Shown in pieces: positions 41,413-54,610 of a stretch of 64,000 bases of DNA. Source of the stretch: Limnanthes douglasii subsp. nivea. Lineage: Eukaryota > Streptophyta > Magnoliopsida > Brassicales > Limnanthaceae. The stretch covers positions 267,352,770-267,416,769 of the forward strand of contig JAUPFV010000002.1 of NCBI GenBank assembly GCA_036936605.1, written 5' to 3'. The notes beneath the pieces were generated by a model. That model saw only the letters and a list, made by a program, of their open reading frames with translations, had not been told where the DNA came from and searched no databases. The position numbers and the translations under genes are program-made. Every line of letters starts with the position of its first letter. The stretch's first letter is position 1.

Positions 41413-42611
41413 GGTGTTATAAAATTTAAGAAATATTTTCAGATCATAAGGTTATAAATATTATAAAATAAAATAAAAAGTGTATAAAAGTTCAAAATTT
41501 TAAAAAATATATTTTTTGATAATTTATTTTTGGATGAAGTATGACCTGATATTTAGAGGGTTATACCATGTTTTATATATTTTTAGGCATCACACCTGAA
41601 TTTTTTGAAATTTTGTTGATCATTTAAAAAATCAATTTTACACTTCCCTTATAAAATTAATTGAAAAAATATATATTATATTTACCAGATTCTTTAACCT
41701 TTTGTTTTTCTTTTCGCTCAACTAATCTTCTCATTTAGTTCATCTGAACCAAATTTTATATAGTTCTCTCAAATCTACTTTCTTTCTTCATCTTCTCATT
41801 TAGTTTATCTTAACTATATATTTAATGTAGACATAATTAACTTTAATGTTTAACCGATAGCATTTATAACTGGTCACTATTAGTTTCATTATACTACCTT
41901 TTTCCATTTATCAGTAAGTGTCAGTCCTTTTTTATCCTTTTAATCTTGTCTTGTATATAATTGAACAAGTCATATGGGATATACCTTTATCACAGATCTT
42001 CTTAGTCCTTAAGAAAGTTATACTTATTGTAAGATGAATTACTTTTTAAATTTATTAATAAATATTTTACTCGAAAATCAAAACATGTTAAACAACTAAT
42101 AACTATCGTGTGACTCAAAATAATATCAATTTACACACAATTTAAACTCACACTCATAATAATTCTTTTTTGCTTAGGTACTTCAACATAAAAAAAATTA
42201 TTGCTTTTGACGGACTAACATAAATTGACAATGATACGATATGCGATGAACTGATAGGAAATAAAAGAATAAATAAAATAAAAATAAAAAATGAAGAATA
42301 AAAGACAATACAAGAATAAATCAATTTGGTATTTTAAGAATAAATTATATATTTTTATTATTTAATTTAAATTAATAAAATATAATTATTTTATTTTATT
42401 TTATTTGATGAGAATTATGATTTTATTTTTATGAAGATGAGTTTTATTTGTAGGAGAAAGGAGTTGAGGAAAAAATGCCATAACTTATAAATGAAACCCT
42501 AAACACCAAGCACAAAAAAATGAAGACGAATGAAAAAAGTACACATATGGTGTCAAGTTTCTTAGAAACAGTCATGTCTAATTTATAACAATTACATTTC
42601 TAGGAACAAGG

Positions 42612-42636
42612 AATGTCAACATATAGTGTTGACATT
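42612..42636. repeat. Perfect 10-bp inverted repeat (hairpin), copy 2
   Basis: Same arms and loop as 36974-36998. Confidence 0.6.
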
Positions 42637-42887
42637 GGTGGTTTATTATGTGCATCGTATATCGACTTGATATGTAGTTAATAACCACAAATTTTGTTTT
42701 TTCATGTCGATATTGTGCGTCCACATTAACTGATATAATTTTACACATAGCATTAAATTAATGGTTACTTGACGTTAGATACTAGTCAAAATTTCCAACC
42801 TTATCTTCCCGGAAATACTTTAACTTAATTTTCTCCTTAATTCTCTATTTATACCCATAAAATATATGTCATATATCAACCCACGAT

Positions 42888-43100
42888 ATGGACTGGACTA
42901 AAAGAGACAAGCACTTGTTGAGATTCGTCGTTATTGTGAAGAGAACAAAACGGAATGAAACTGTTGTTATACATGTATGCATAATATACTACATGTACGA
43001 TATGAATTATATATGTTATACATGTACAATGCCGTCTCCACGACGTTCTGAAGAAGTATATATCAATTTTGAATATTTTATTTCAACTTATGGTTTTTGA
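42888..43100 (+). other. Open frame of 70 codons, copy 2 (coding status doubtful)
   Basis: Counterpart of 37250-37462, with four replacement changes and no silent change. Confidence 0.3.
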
Positions 43101-43316
43101 TCCTCGTACAATGTCACGAAGATGAAGGTCCTTAAACATTTGAAAGAAGCTGTTTGATTTACGTTTTATGGACTCATTAAAAAAGCTATATGTCTATAAA
43201 TTTTTGTGTTATTCATATATCATACTCATACTTTTCATTTTATGTTCATAGCTATTGCTTTTTAGTTTTTAGTTTATTTTAGGTTTCACGATGTTATGGA
43301 TTTATCGTATTTGCTT

Positions 43317-43842
43317 GTCAACTTTTTATAATGACTTGAGAGGTGTATGATAAGTGGGAGCCGACAACAATGAAACTAAAATACCATTACTTTTAACATT
43401 ATTTAACTTACTCCATGAATCAGAGGTGGGACACTGCCCATGTTTTGGATCCAATGCTCACTTTTGCAGGCCAATCCCGACGACATATATGTTAAAAAAT
43501 AACACATGTGTCCTAAGATGAGTTTAATGAGAACATAAATCTCACATGGAACAAAATGATAAAAGCTCGTTAGATTTTTATTTTCACTAGAATAAGAACC
43601 GCGAAAGCGTGACCTATCGATCCTTTAGACCTTCAGAATTTGAAGCTAGAGGGGTAAAAAAATTACTACATGGATAATTGGCTTATGACAGCCAAGCGTT
43701 CATAACGACGTTGTTTTTTTATCGTTCGATGTCGACTCTTTCTATCATTGTGAAGCAGAATTCAGTAAGTGCTGAATTCTTCATCTATCAATAGGAATTG
43801 TAAGTTGGGCTTAAACCATCGTGAGATAGGTCTACCCAGCTC
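43317..43842 (+). pseudogene. Decayed 25S rRNA fragment, copy 2
   Basis: Same fragment as 37679-38205 with about five base differences, so the decay happened before the tandem duplication. Confidence 0.9.
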
Positions 43843-44460
43843 TAACAAATTTAGAATTTTAGAGATTTATTTTTTAAAATTTAAAAACTCAAAAAATCAA
43901 AATTCATGCTATAAACAAATATGACTTAAGTAAGAGACTATAAATGTAATTTAAGCATTTGTTTACTTTGAATTAATTTTTTTTTAATGTTTTTGGATTT
44001 TTTCTGAAAAAAATCATTTTTGAAAAATAATTAGATGTATCAATTACATATAATTCGATATAAACAACTATTTTTAGGGAAAACAGCTATAAGACTCATA
44101 AGTTAGCAGACTTCGTTAGAAGAAACAATCCATACCCTCTATAATCTTTTATATAAAAAATTAAACTTCGATACGAAATATTCAAGTCTCGACGAAATAA
44201 ATAAAAATTATGAGAATAAATCTATATAAAATTAATAAATAAAGAAATAATTAATAAAAAAATTTATGGGAAAATTATAGAATTTATGATTTTGACGATA
44301 TGGTGGATATTTATCATCTGTATTTTCGTCAGGTAATATTAATTCTATTTTTTTAATTTTTTAGTATTTTATTTATAATTTCTTGATTCCATGATTTTTA
44401 CAATTTGTTCAAATATAATACATATGACTAAAAAGGTGGATAATCAATATAGCGGTATCT

Positions 44461-44933
44461 TTGCTCCAGAAAATGGTAGATTAAAGATGAATATCGACGA
44501 AGCTTGCCTTCAAAAAGGGGAATCTAGTGAATGGATCTCGATTAGAAATAATAAAGGTGATATCATTCTTGGTACTGGCATCATCTTTGGTAAACTAACC
44601 CCTTTGCTCGCAGAGTCCATAGCTTTATTAGAGGCCCTGATTATTCGTAAATAAAATAAGTGGAGTGAAATCGATAGTGAATCAGATAATTGATTGTTAA
44701 TCAACCTACTAACTGATGGAAAAGATTTCTGGTATGTCGACTCCATTCTCTCGATATGTAGAAAGTTTATTAATCCCAAACTAACCATTAGACATATTTC
44801 CAGAGTCCGGAACCAAGCTGTAGACTGGCTTGCTAAATGGACTCTGAAATGCAAAGAAAAACAATACTTCAATGAGTACAACGCTCCAAACAATATGTTG
44901 GCCATTGTTGTTCTTGAAAGCTTAGGCATATGA
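44461..44933 (+). pseudogene. LINE RNase H domain, copy 2
   Basis: Same translation as copy 1, with the same two nonsense codons; only two base differences seen, neither changing the protein. Confidence 0.83.
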
Positions 44934-45247
44934 TACATTAATCCTGATTAAATAAAATTCTTTCTTTGTCTTTCTTTGGTATGTGGTTGTTCTTCTTCTT
45001 TTAATTTTGTTCATGAGCCTCAAGGATTAAGTTGTTATGGAATTGGGTGAATGATTAAAACTGAGGTGAGCTGAAAAACGAGACTCTAGGTTGCTTGAAG
45101 GAAATAAGATTCTCCTGTCAATAAAACTTCATAAAATCATGAAATCATCATGAGATTGGATAGCTGTGAAAATTTGGAAGAAGAAAATTTTTCAAATCTT
45201 GAAAGGTTGGCTCAGTATGAATGTTTTCATATATTTAGAGTCGAACC

Positions 45248-46305
45248 TGTTAGGTGCGACCAAAGTCCCACATCCCACATCGGTTAAACATGGGAAGAAA
45301 GATGAGTATATAAGTTAAGAATACATATCCATTAGTGTGAGGCCTTTTGGAAGTGGACCAAAAGCAAACTCGTGTGGGCCAGTGGGCTCAAAGCGGACAA
45401 TATCACACTTGTGTGGAGATCAGAGTATTCTTACTTATATACAAAGGCGAAATATGTGGACCCAATATTCCCTGCAAATCGTATTAGAGCACCAGGCCGA
45501 GACGGAATGCGATGTGGTGGGTGCCATGTGGATGATATTCTCAAGATGCCGAACATCTTGTCATGAGCCATACTCAATGTGATTGATATGCTGGATAGAT
45601 GGAGCGCAAGATGGCTCATCAAGCAGGTGGCTTGATCAAGGAGCGCCGCAAATTCATCTAAATATGGAGTGTCTGATAGCTCATCAAGTAGGTGGCTTGA
45701 TCAAGGAACGACACAATATCATCTGATAGTGAGCAGATAGATTCGCCCTAAAGCTCTCGAGTTCAGGTTTCTCTCCACCTGACTAGAGTAGGCGGATGGA
45801 AGTCAATTGAGAGGAGGGTAGAGTGGTTGTTTGTTCGAGAGGAGGATTGTTAGGTGCGACCAAAGTTCCACATCCCAAATCGGTTGAACGTGGGAAGAAA
45901 GATCAGTATATCAGTTAAGAATACATCTCCATTAGTGTGAGGCCTTTTCGAAGTGGACCAAAAGCAAAGCCGTGTGGGCCAGTGGGCTCAAAACGGTTTC
46001 TCTCCACCTGACTAGAGTAGGCGGATGGAAGTCAATTGAGAGGAGGCTAGAGTGGTAGTTTGTTCGAGAGGAGGATTGTTAGGTGCGACCAAAGTCCCAC
46101 ATCCCAAATCGGTTAAACATGAGAAGAAAGATCAGTATATCAGTTAAGAATACATCTCCATTAGTGTGAGGCCATTTGTAAGTGGACCAAAAGCAAAGCT
46201 GTGCGGGACAGTGGGCTCAAAACGGACAATATCACACTTGTGTGGAGATCGAAGTATTCTTACTTATATACAAAGGCGGAATATGTGGACCCAATATTCC
46301 ATACG
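45248..46305 (+). mobile_element. TRIM retroelement with three LTRs, copy 2
   Basis: LTRs at 45248-45476, 45848-45996 (truncated) and 46077-46305, flanked by exact 5-bp repeats gaacc at 45243-45247 and 46306-46310. Same internal truncation points as copy 1, so the three-LTR state came first and the tandem duplication later. Confidence 0.88.
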
Positions 46306-46902
46306 GAACCTAATTTCGTTAGGAGGAAAAATTCAATTTTTCCTAAAATTGACGCTCTCTCAAATTTCATTTGACAATTTACTCACCAAATCCTTATCTT
46401 TGTAAGTTTACTCTATATGTCTTTATCTTTGTATTACTTCGATTTGGACCTTTATTCAAGATAATTCTTTACTTTAAAAAAATATAGCGGTATCTGCTTT
46501 ATACAAAATTTAAAACCAAATCAATGTATTTCAATAAAGGATTATTATCCTTTCTAATTTTTGTATACCATAATAAAAATCAATAACATAAAAATTCAAA
46601 TCATTTTTTCAAGATATCAAACATTTTGAATAATTGTAACGAGTGAATAACTTTAACTAATTTTGCTTAATTATTTGACTTTAAATGTATACTTTATAAC
46701 ATTTCAAATATAAAACTAATATTATAATATATAATTTTTTTAGAATGTAAATGAACTCATACGACTGTATATACAATAGAAATCGTATACCCTTTAAATT
46801 CAACAAATAGTATAAAATATATATTTAAAAAACAAAAATATTTGCATCAATTTTATTTATATATTTTATTAATTTTAATTAGTATAAGTTTTAAATACAA
46901 AG

Positions 46903-47007
46903 TAACGTAACGCTCTTATCTAACTTATATCTATAATTATTTATTTAACAAATTTTATCTAACGTAACGCTCTTATCTAACTTATATCTATAATTATTTA
47001 TTTAACA
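46903..47007. repeat. 57-bp direct repeat, copy 2
   Basis: Counterpart of 41308-41412, units at 46903 and 46960. Confidence 0.8.
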
Positions 47008-47859
47008 GGTGTTATAAAATTTAAGCAATATTTTCAGATCATAAGGTTATAAATATTATAAAATAAAATAAAAAGTGTATAAAAGTTCAAAATTTTTAAA
47101 AATATATTTTTTGATAATTTATTTTTGGATGAAGTATGACCTGATATTTAGAGGGTTATACCATGTTTTATATATTTTTAGGCATCACACCTAAATTTTT
47201 TGAAATTTTGTTGATCGTTTAAAAAATCAATTTTACTCTTTACTTCTAAAATTAATTGAAAAAATATATATTATATTTACCAGATTCTTTAACCTTTTGT
47301 TTTTCTTTTCGCTCTACTAATCTTCTCATTTAGTTCATCTAAACCAAAGTTTATATAGTTCGTCTCAAATCTACTTTCTTTCTTCATCTTCTTATTTAGT
47401 TTATCTTAACTATATATTTAATGTAGACATAATTAACTTTAATGTTTAACCGATAACATTTATAACTGGTCACTATTAGTTTCATTATACTACCTTTTTC
47501 CATTTATCATTAAGTGCCAGTCCTTTTTTATCCTCTTAATCTTGTCTTGTATATAAGTGAACAACTCATATGAGATATACCTTTATCACAAATCTTCTTA
47601 GTCGTTAAGAAAGTTATACTTATTGTAAGATGAATTACTTTTTAAATTTATTAATAAATATTTTACTCGAAAATCAAAACATGTTAAACAACTAATAACT
47701 ATCGTGTGACCCAAAGTAATATCAATTTACACACAATTTAAACTCACACTCAGAATAATTCTTTTTTGCTTAGCTACTTCAACATAATTGTTTTTATTGC
47801 TTTTGACGGACTAACATAAATTGACAATGATACGATATGCGATGAACTGATAGGAAATA

Positions 47860-49489
47860 GTAACGATGTATCAAATTCTCCACTAATTCAAACATCAGAA
47901 TAAAAAACAACCCTATGATGAAAAACAATTCCGTGCTTGTAATACAACTTTTTCGAAGACGACAAAGCCGAACTTAAACTTTTTTTACCATTTATTAGGG
48001 CACAACACAATCCTATAAGTATGTTTACGAATCTGAACTACCTTTTATTGAGTATAAATGAGGACTCCCTGACAACATAACTATTAAATTACCCAAAAAA
48101 CAAGAACTTGTTCACCAGGTTATATGAGATGAAATATGTGTTTTTGGTAACTTATTGTACTAGGTACTTAGTTTTCCTCTTTATCTTCAAATCACATAAT
48201 TATTTAATCTTATACATGTTTATCCATCTTTTCCTACTCCTAATGGTTGGAGACCATTCATCAGTGCAATAACCTTCGAACCTTTTAAAAATTCCGGAGT
48301 ATTGAAGATTTTGTTAATGTATGTAAAATTTTAAAGTCTCCAAAGTCCCTTTTATTATCTAAACTTATGTAGATTTCAGTGCGTCATAAGACTCCATGAT
48401 TCAAATCATCTTTGAAATACGAAATATTCTATATTACTTTTTTTTGGAATCCACTACTCATGAAGTATTTGGACAAGTTGGAAGAAGATGGATGCAAACA
48501 TGTAACCCAAAATATAGCTCTTTCCAATCCTTATTATTATTATTATTATTATATATACCATATATATTTTTATTTTTATTCCTCATTTGGAGCTTCTATT
48601 GTTATTACTCAAAATTTATCAGAAATTATTCATGATTAACTAGCCTTAAAAGACTACATGAGGCTGGATACGAAGTGTGGGAAATATGACTATCACTTTC
48701 TATTTGAAAAGTAAAATTTTATTTTCTGAGAGTATTGGACCATAATCGAGGTAAAAATGACTACAAATGGAAATTTTACTGTTTCTATAGCCAGGAATGC
48801 TGCTACAATAGATGATACGCAAGCCATTTTACTAAGTTTTATGAATGTTGAAGATTTGTATGGACTATATATCTCAATTCATGTAAAAAATCATCAAACA
48901 AACATATTTTTGCCATCAGTAATAAAGGCCCGTCTACGATAACTAAAGAAAGACCGTCCAAAAAAATAAATCTTTTTTGGGATTTCCAATAATATCAAAT
49001 AAACCAATCACGTTCCTTCCCCTGCTAGAGATACTCCTATTGTGGCCCACTCGAAGTATCTAAATTCATCTGAAAAGAAAGTGCCTCGTTAAACTAGGAG
49101 AAAAAGTTAAACGTATAGCTCCCACAACACCTCCATCTTTACCCCTCACAAAATCTCATTCTTTAAGGGATTTTGTTGAGTCCTTGTTATTTGTTAATCC
49201 TAAAGTCATTCTCAAAAAATACCTTGTATTATGCCTAAATGGTTCGTACACTATTTCAAAAATTTAAAGTGTTAAACCGAGATCGCTCTAAAGTAAGTTT
49301 ATATTCTTATATAAATTGTATTATATTATTTTATACTTTTATTTGTATAAATCATCATGTTTTTATATTTTCAAAGTTAATATATATGTGTCCTTTTTGT
49401 TGGTAAAAATATATCAACTATTGACGTCGAGTATATGTTTTCTCAACCAATTCTTCTATTATCTTTTGATGACATATTTAACTATTTTT
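47860..49489. other. Unassigned stretch after the tandem units
   Basis: Open frames at 48396-48635, 48412-48639 and 48757-48942 have no family motif; the first two span a TTA microsatellite (about 48530-48552). The part 48960-49250 is relatively rich in C and could encode a Pro/Ser-rich stretch, which is weak evidence of a decayed coding region. Confidence 0.4.
48530..48552. repeat. (TTA)n microsatellite
   Basis: Seven to eight tta units in a row. Confidence 0.85.
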
Positions 49490-49740
49490 AAATAAGAGTT
49501 TAATAGCTTATTTATAATTTGTTAATTTTATGATTTTTAAAATTTGTTAAAATAGAATATATATGATTGGAGAGGTTGATAATCAAAGTAGTGGTAACAT
49601 AAAAGTCTAATTTGCTTTATAAAAAATTTAAAATCGGCCCAATGTACTTCAACAAAGTGTGTATGTACAAATTTTGTTAGTCTAAATTTATCATTTCCAA
49701 GTTTATAATACCATAATAAAACTCAATAACATGAATCCAA
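49490..49740 (+). repeat. Diverged third copy of the LINE target region, without the LINE
   Basis: 49490-49598 resembles the left flank of the LINE insertion (38740-38831: atttataattt, gatttttaa, atatgatt, ggttgataatcaa) and 49606-49740 resembles its right flank (40862-41000: ctttataaaaaatttaaaat, aatgtacttcaa, gttagtctaaa, aatacc). The two halves meet at the place where the LINE sits in the tandem units, so this looks like an empty site. Confidence 0.65.
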
Positions 49741-52700
49741 CATAAAATAAATATATTTTATAAACAAAAACAATAAAGTGTTAAGGAGAAATTTAAACTT
49801 CACATAAAATGAATATACTTTGGATGATAAAAGAATAATCAATGCAAACTTGATTATAATAATAATCAAATGTCATGAATCCTAACAAAGGATAATAATA
49901 AAAATACAGATAACCAAAAGTTAATCCAGCAATAAAAAAAATACATTTTCTTAAAAAGAAAGAAAACCCCTTACCAAAGAATCATGCACCCTAAATATAC
50001 TTAGCAAATTCTAGAAAAATTCAAGTATGGAACCATAAATGTTCTAAAAAAATATTTATCGGCCTACTGCACCTGATCAGTCAGTAGAAAAATAAAAGAA
50101 TACAAGATGTGTCGTAGTCATAAAGACTCATCCACAAAAATATATAAAAGAGTACTCGTATAAAAAAAGAGCCTTAAAATATATTGTTGAAATTGCAATT
50201 ACAACAAATGGGAAAAAACAACTAGTATACAAATTTCAAAGAAACATCAGAGGCTATCAAGAAACAACATCAGATACTAAGGTACATTCTACCCTGAGAG
50301 TATCCTTATGTAAACACCACTTATCTCTCAATCTTCAAAACGGTCGGAAGCAACCTGGTTTCAACCATGGTCAACTATAAAAATAAAAATGAGGATACAA
50401 CCATAATAATAACCTATATGTAGCACCAAAGAGATAATTTATAGCACATCTATATTGATAACATAAAAATATATAGAGTTGACAAAGAATTTAAGTATTT
50501 GTGCACATCATTCAACATCGAAGAAAATATAACTGCTTTAGGTCTTAAATTTCTAAGAAAATTGATAAAACTTGCTTGTACATCCTCCAACACAGAAATG
50601 TTTGATTAAATGGTTAGTTAATCTGACTTTATTTTTGGAAAAGCAAGAGGATTATTATTTATGGTATCAGCATAAGATTTTAACAAAAGAGATAAAATTT
50701 TCTCCTTCTTTAGGCTTTCATTAAACATGTCACTATTAGAAGCGTCTACCATTGGATACTTATTAAAGAAGAACATTGGACATATGTGAAGGATTTCCAG
50801 GAGGAATTATAGTAGAAGATATTTGTATTAAAGAATAAATAACATGTTGGGAAAGCATGTGAACATCTTACTCTGCACCAACCCTAGGTTTAACACCATT
50901 ATTGAATGAAGTATTCCTAAGCTGTGTAGGCTCATATCTATCACTCTTTTAATATTTTAAATCCTAAAGATAACCTCATCACCAATTTCTGTTAAAGCTA
51001 AGATGTAAGTTTTATTGTAAACAACAAAAGATAATTCAAAAGACACACCGCTCGGAGTGCAAGAAGAAGTATAAATTCTGACTTGCAGGAAAGTTAGCTT
51101 AGAAAATCTCGTGCCAGACGACAAAAAATAATTAAATGAGTATGTGGCGCTTGACGGGTCATTGAAAAATGGAAAGAAAATCCAATGCTATTTGCAACTG
51201 GTGGAAGAGACAAATCAAGATTTGGTAGAAGAGCTGAAGCATATGCCAAAGAAGGAATAACACTCTACATACTCATTGCAAAGTACAAAGGTACACAACT
51301 CAAAAGACAAATCTATGTTTACTACAATATTAGAGGAATACATCATAAAACAAAGGAAATACAAGAGCGCTTGCTCCTTTTAATAAGAAGATAATGTTCT
51401 TACCCATTATAATCTTCATCCACATCTACAAGCAAAATAACAAAAAATTACCACTTCAGAAGTAGTACTAGGCAAACCAAATGTTGATTCATTAAAGTAC
51501 ATGTCTTCAATGGGAGACTATTACCTTTGTTTTTAATATGTTTACTACTTTTTTATTCCTTATAAGAAAAGAAAAATTCCTATGTTCTTCCATCATCTCG
51601 TCATATCTAGATTTAACTAGTAGATCATTAAAGAGAAAATTGATGGCGAGAATTGAAATATAAAAAATAAAATTAGCTAACAAATATGTAATTAAGAACA
51701 ATAAAATATGACTCGAATAAAATTGTACTTATGGTGAACACTCCATAAAATATTGATAGAGCATGAGCCGTTATCAACTTTAGTGGCCCACGACCGTAAA
51801 CAAAAATATTCTTCCAATCTTTTATAACTTTGGGAAGATCAGTAATTATCCGAGTAAATGAAACTATGAAAATTTAGAACAGATTCTCTTCCGATCCGAA
51901 AATTTGATAGTCGAAAAAAAATACTTATTGAATAAATTTCCAAAAAGATTTATTAACAAAATAATAGTCGCCAAAAGAAAAAGCCAAAATTAAGGAGTTA
52001 ACTAGTTTAGGAAAATTTGGCTAAAGTGAAAAAACACAACAATATCACTATGAAGTGAATCCCATGGTCAGGAGTATAAAATAATAAAACGATTGTATTA
52101 TGGCGAATGTTTACTGGAGTATCGTTTTTTTTGGGAAACGAAGACGAACATCACGAGGAATGAACTAATCACCAAACTTTTGAAAAACTTTAATATCTGA
52201 GAGCAATGTGTAGGAACATATTATAAGTTCAAGATTTTGTTTCTTATTCAAGCCATTCAACCCTATGCTAGAAAGAATAGAAACATTGCCACTCGTATCT
52301 ATAACGACGAAAGAATCCACACTTGAAGAAAATGAGTATCGATTAAGAAAAACCATTATTTTTTATAAGATAAACTTCAAGAGAGATATGAGTTTGTTAC
52401 TTAGTTATAACAAATTAACAAACAAAAAAACGGTAAAGAAATTAGCAAAAATAATAGAAATACAAGTGACACTTAAAATGAGTATTTAACAAAAACAAAA
52501 GTGAAATTCTAACAATATATCATTTAAAAGTTAATGGCTCAGACCCTGTTAGGAAAAATACGACAAACGTACAAATTGTTTTGAGGAAGATCAAACGTTT
52601 GCACGTGCACAACGGTAAACATGCTATCAACACTTATCAAATTGTACAGACCACTTGCATAGGTACACGTCTAAGTTAAAATTAATCATTTACTTCCAAG

Positions 52701-53269
52701 TGTATAATTACATGAAACTAAATTTAAAAACATATTTTTAACATTATATATCATGCGTAATTGTCCTTAGCTGAAGTAAGCAAATTTCTCTAGTAAAGTG
52801 CGAAATAATAATTAACTTTAGCATAAGACTTTGAGAAACCCTAAAAGGGATAATCAAAACATACATTCTAAACCTATAATTACTTTGGAAAAATTATAGG
52901 TGCTTATAACATACATCGTATTAAATATATAAATATTCTAATCTAATTTACAACTTATCAAAAAAACAATAATTTGCTTCCAGTGAATATGTCTAATTGG
53001 ATTGAATAACCTTTATATTCAGTCTTTAATAATGACTCGAAGGGTTATGAACAACTTTAAAACAAAAATATAGGAATAAATTCCTTCAAACTCATATTCG
53101 TTCCCTAATCCTTTATTAAAGGCTTGGGGCCTACTAAAGTATCTATGCAAATATACTAGGGTCTCTGATAACCGGGTTAACAAAGAAAATTGAAGCAAAA
53201 ACAAAAGAAGCAAAAATAATAATAAAGAAAGTCAAAGCAAAAGTTATTATTTTATAAAACAACAAAGCT
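49741..53269. other. 3.5-kb AT-rich stretch, nothing recognised
   Basis: Open frames at 51185-51394 (plus), 51701-51507 (minus), 52356-52165 (minus), 52265-52489 (plus) and 53213-53019 (minus) show no family motif. The first (MLFATGGRDKSRFGRRAEAY) is the least repetitive, but I cannot assign it. Confidence 0.4.
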
Positions 53270-53800
53270 TAGAGGCATCACCAACAATAAGCCGAAGCCT
53301 CTAAAACAATGATAAAACTCAACAGATTAAACATCGCTCAAACAACGCAATTAAAAGACAAAGATCAATTTGTCAAAGTTAATGATGCAATGGATAAGCA
53401 ATATGCGCCTCAGTAAAAAAACAAAGAAGGCTCCAGCCAACGAAAAGACTGTTTCAAAACACTGAGCTAGTCTTTCTTTATTTCTCTTATCAAAACTAAG
53501 TGGCTACTGATAAATGTGTAATTAGTATAGCCCAAACCAGTCGGCTCGTAATCTTATCAAATCATGTAAATATCTATTAAAACTAAGCCAAAGATACATT
53601 TAGCCGCATGCCTTAACAATTAGAGAAATATCATCTATTATCCTCCTATTTCTAGGAGATATGTATTCTAGCATGACCTATATATAAAGGTCAAAATTCA
53701 ATCAATAAACATAACATATCCTAACTCATTTACACTTTACTCATTTATTCTTAAACAATTGTTCAATTTACTCATAAATCGATTTACGATTCGACTAAGA
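53270..53800 (+). mobile_element. LTR-like segment with TATA box (tentative)
   Basis: Contains a TATA box (cctatatataaagg near 53679-53692), then an AC-rich leader with tcaataaac and repeated actca/ttactcat phrases, as in plant gypsy LTRs. No primer-binding site or partner LTR is visible. Confidence 0.35.
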
Positions 53801-54465
53801 AAAATGGTCACAACATATCGACATCAACTTTCAAAATTCAAAAACAAAACTTAAAAAATAAAAAAATCAAATCAAATAAATAAATTAAAAATATATATAT
53901 TTAAAATATATATTTAGATTTTATTACTATCTAAAATTTATAAAAAAAATTAAAATTATAACAACGATGATTAGTTCTTGTTGGTATGTTGGGTTCCTAG
54001 TGCATGGGTTCATATGTTGGTATTAACCCACCTAACTACCAAACCGTTAAAACAATAGATATATAATAAGTCAATTGGATCAAGACCGCACATATTCTAG
54101 CAATCCAAATCATTCAGTTTTTATAGACAACTTATGACATATTTTATTTGCTTATCTTGAATGTATACATGTAGCAAAGATACGTGTGTCCGTGCATAAC
54201 GTTTGGTCAAGTGGAAAATATTTTTGGTGAAAACACTTTAAGATATCAGAAGTAAAAATGTTGATCTATGACAAAATTTACAAAAATTTTAATCAACTTA
54301 AAGTAATAAAAATATATAGTAAAAATGATTATGATGCTAAACGATTTTCAATGGGTACTTAAACAGAAGTATTTTGTTCCTCGAGGCCTAGGATAAATTG
54401 TCCAACATTATATTTTTTTTTATTAATTTTCCAACATTATATATTTTTTATTAGTGGGTCTTTTC

Positions 54466-54610
54466 TGTATGGAATATGGATACCGTATATTGATTTTGGT
54501 CCACTTTCAAAAGGCCTCGTACTAATGGAGATATATTCTTAACTTACATATGATCTTCCTTCAGATGTATAATCGATGTGGGATATGAGAATTTGGTCGC
54601 CATCCTAACA
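54466..54610 (-). mobile_element. Solo TRIM LTR, minus strand, internally deleted
   Basis: The reverse complement starts TGTTAGGATGGCGACCAAAT, includes catatcccacatcgatt, aagttaagaatatatctcca and ttagtacgaggccttttg, then jumps to the LTR end ccatattccataca. Compared with the 229-bp TRIM LTR at 39619, about 80 bases before the end are missing. Flanking bases (gaagc and gaaaa on its own strand) do not form a good duplication. Confidence 0.8.

Larger units (their letters stand above)
36598..42262. repeat. 5.6-kb tandem duplication, copy 1
   Basis: Matches 42263-47859 along its whole length at offsets of 5627-5638 bases. It starts in A-rich sequence (agaataaataaa) and ends gatgaactgataggaaat. 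In the rRNA and RNase H parts I count roughly seven differences in about 1.06 kb. Copy 1 has an extra 30-bp repeat at about 36700-36760. Contents in order: small open frame, 25S rRNA fragment, LINE with nested TRIM, AT-rich flank with 57-bp repeats. Confidence 0.92.
44461..46480 (+). mobile_element. 5'-truncated LINE with nested TRIM, copy 2
   Basis: Duplicate of 38832-40853 with the same 15-bp target duplication at 44446-44460 and 46481-46495. Confidence 0.85.
42263..47859. repeat. 5.6-kb tandem duplication, copy 2
   Basis: Second member of the pair, directly abutting copy 1. It ends with the same gatgaactgataggaaat and then runs into unique sequence (agtaacgatg). Confidence 0.92.

Noticed and set aside
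36598..47859. The 5.6-kb copies as the two LTRs of a giant retrotransposon
   Set aside because: The copies abut directly with no internal region, primer-binding site or polypurine tract between them, and do not start TG and end CA.
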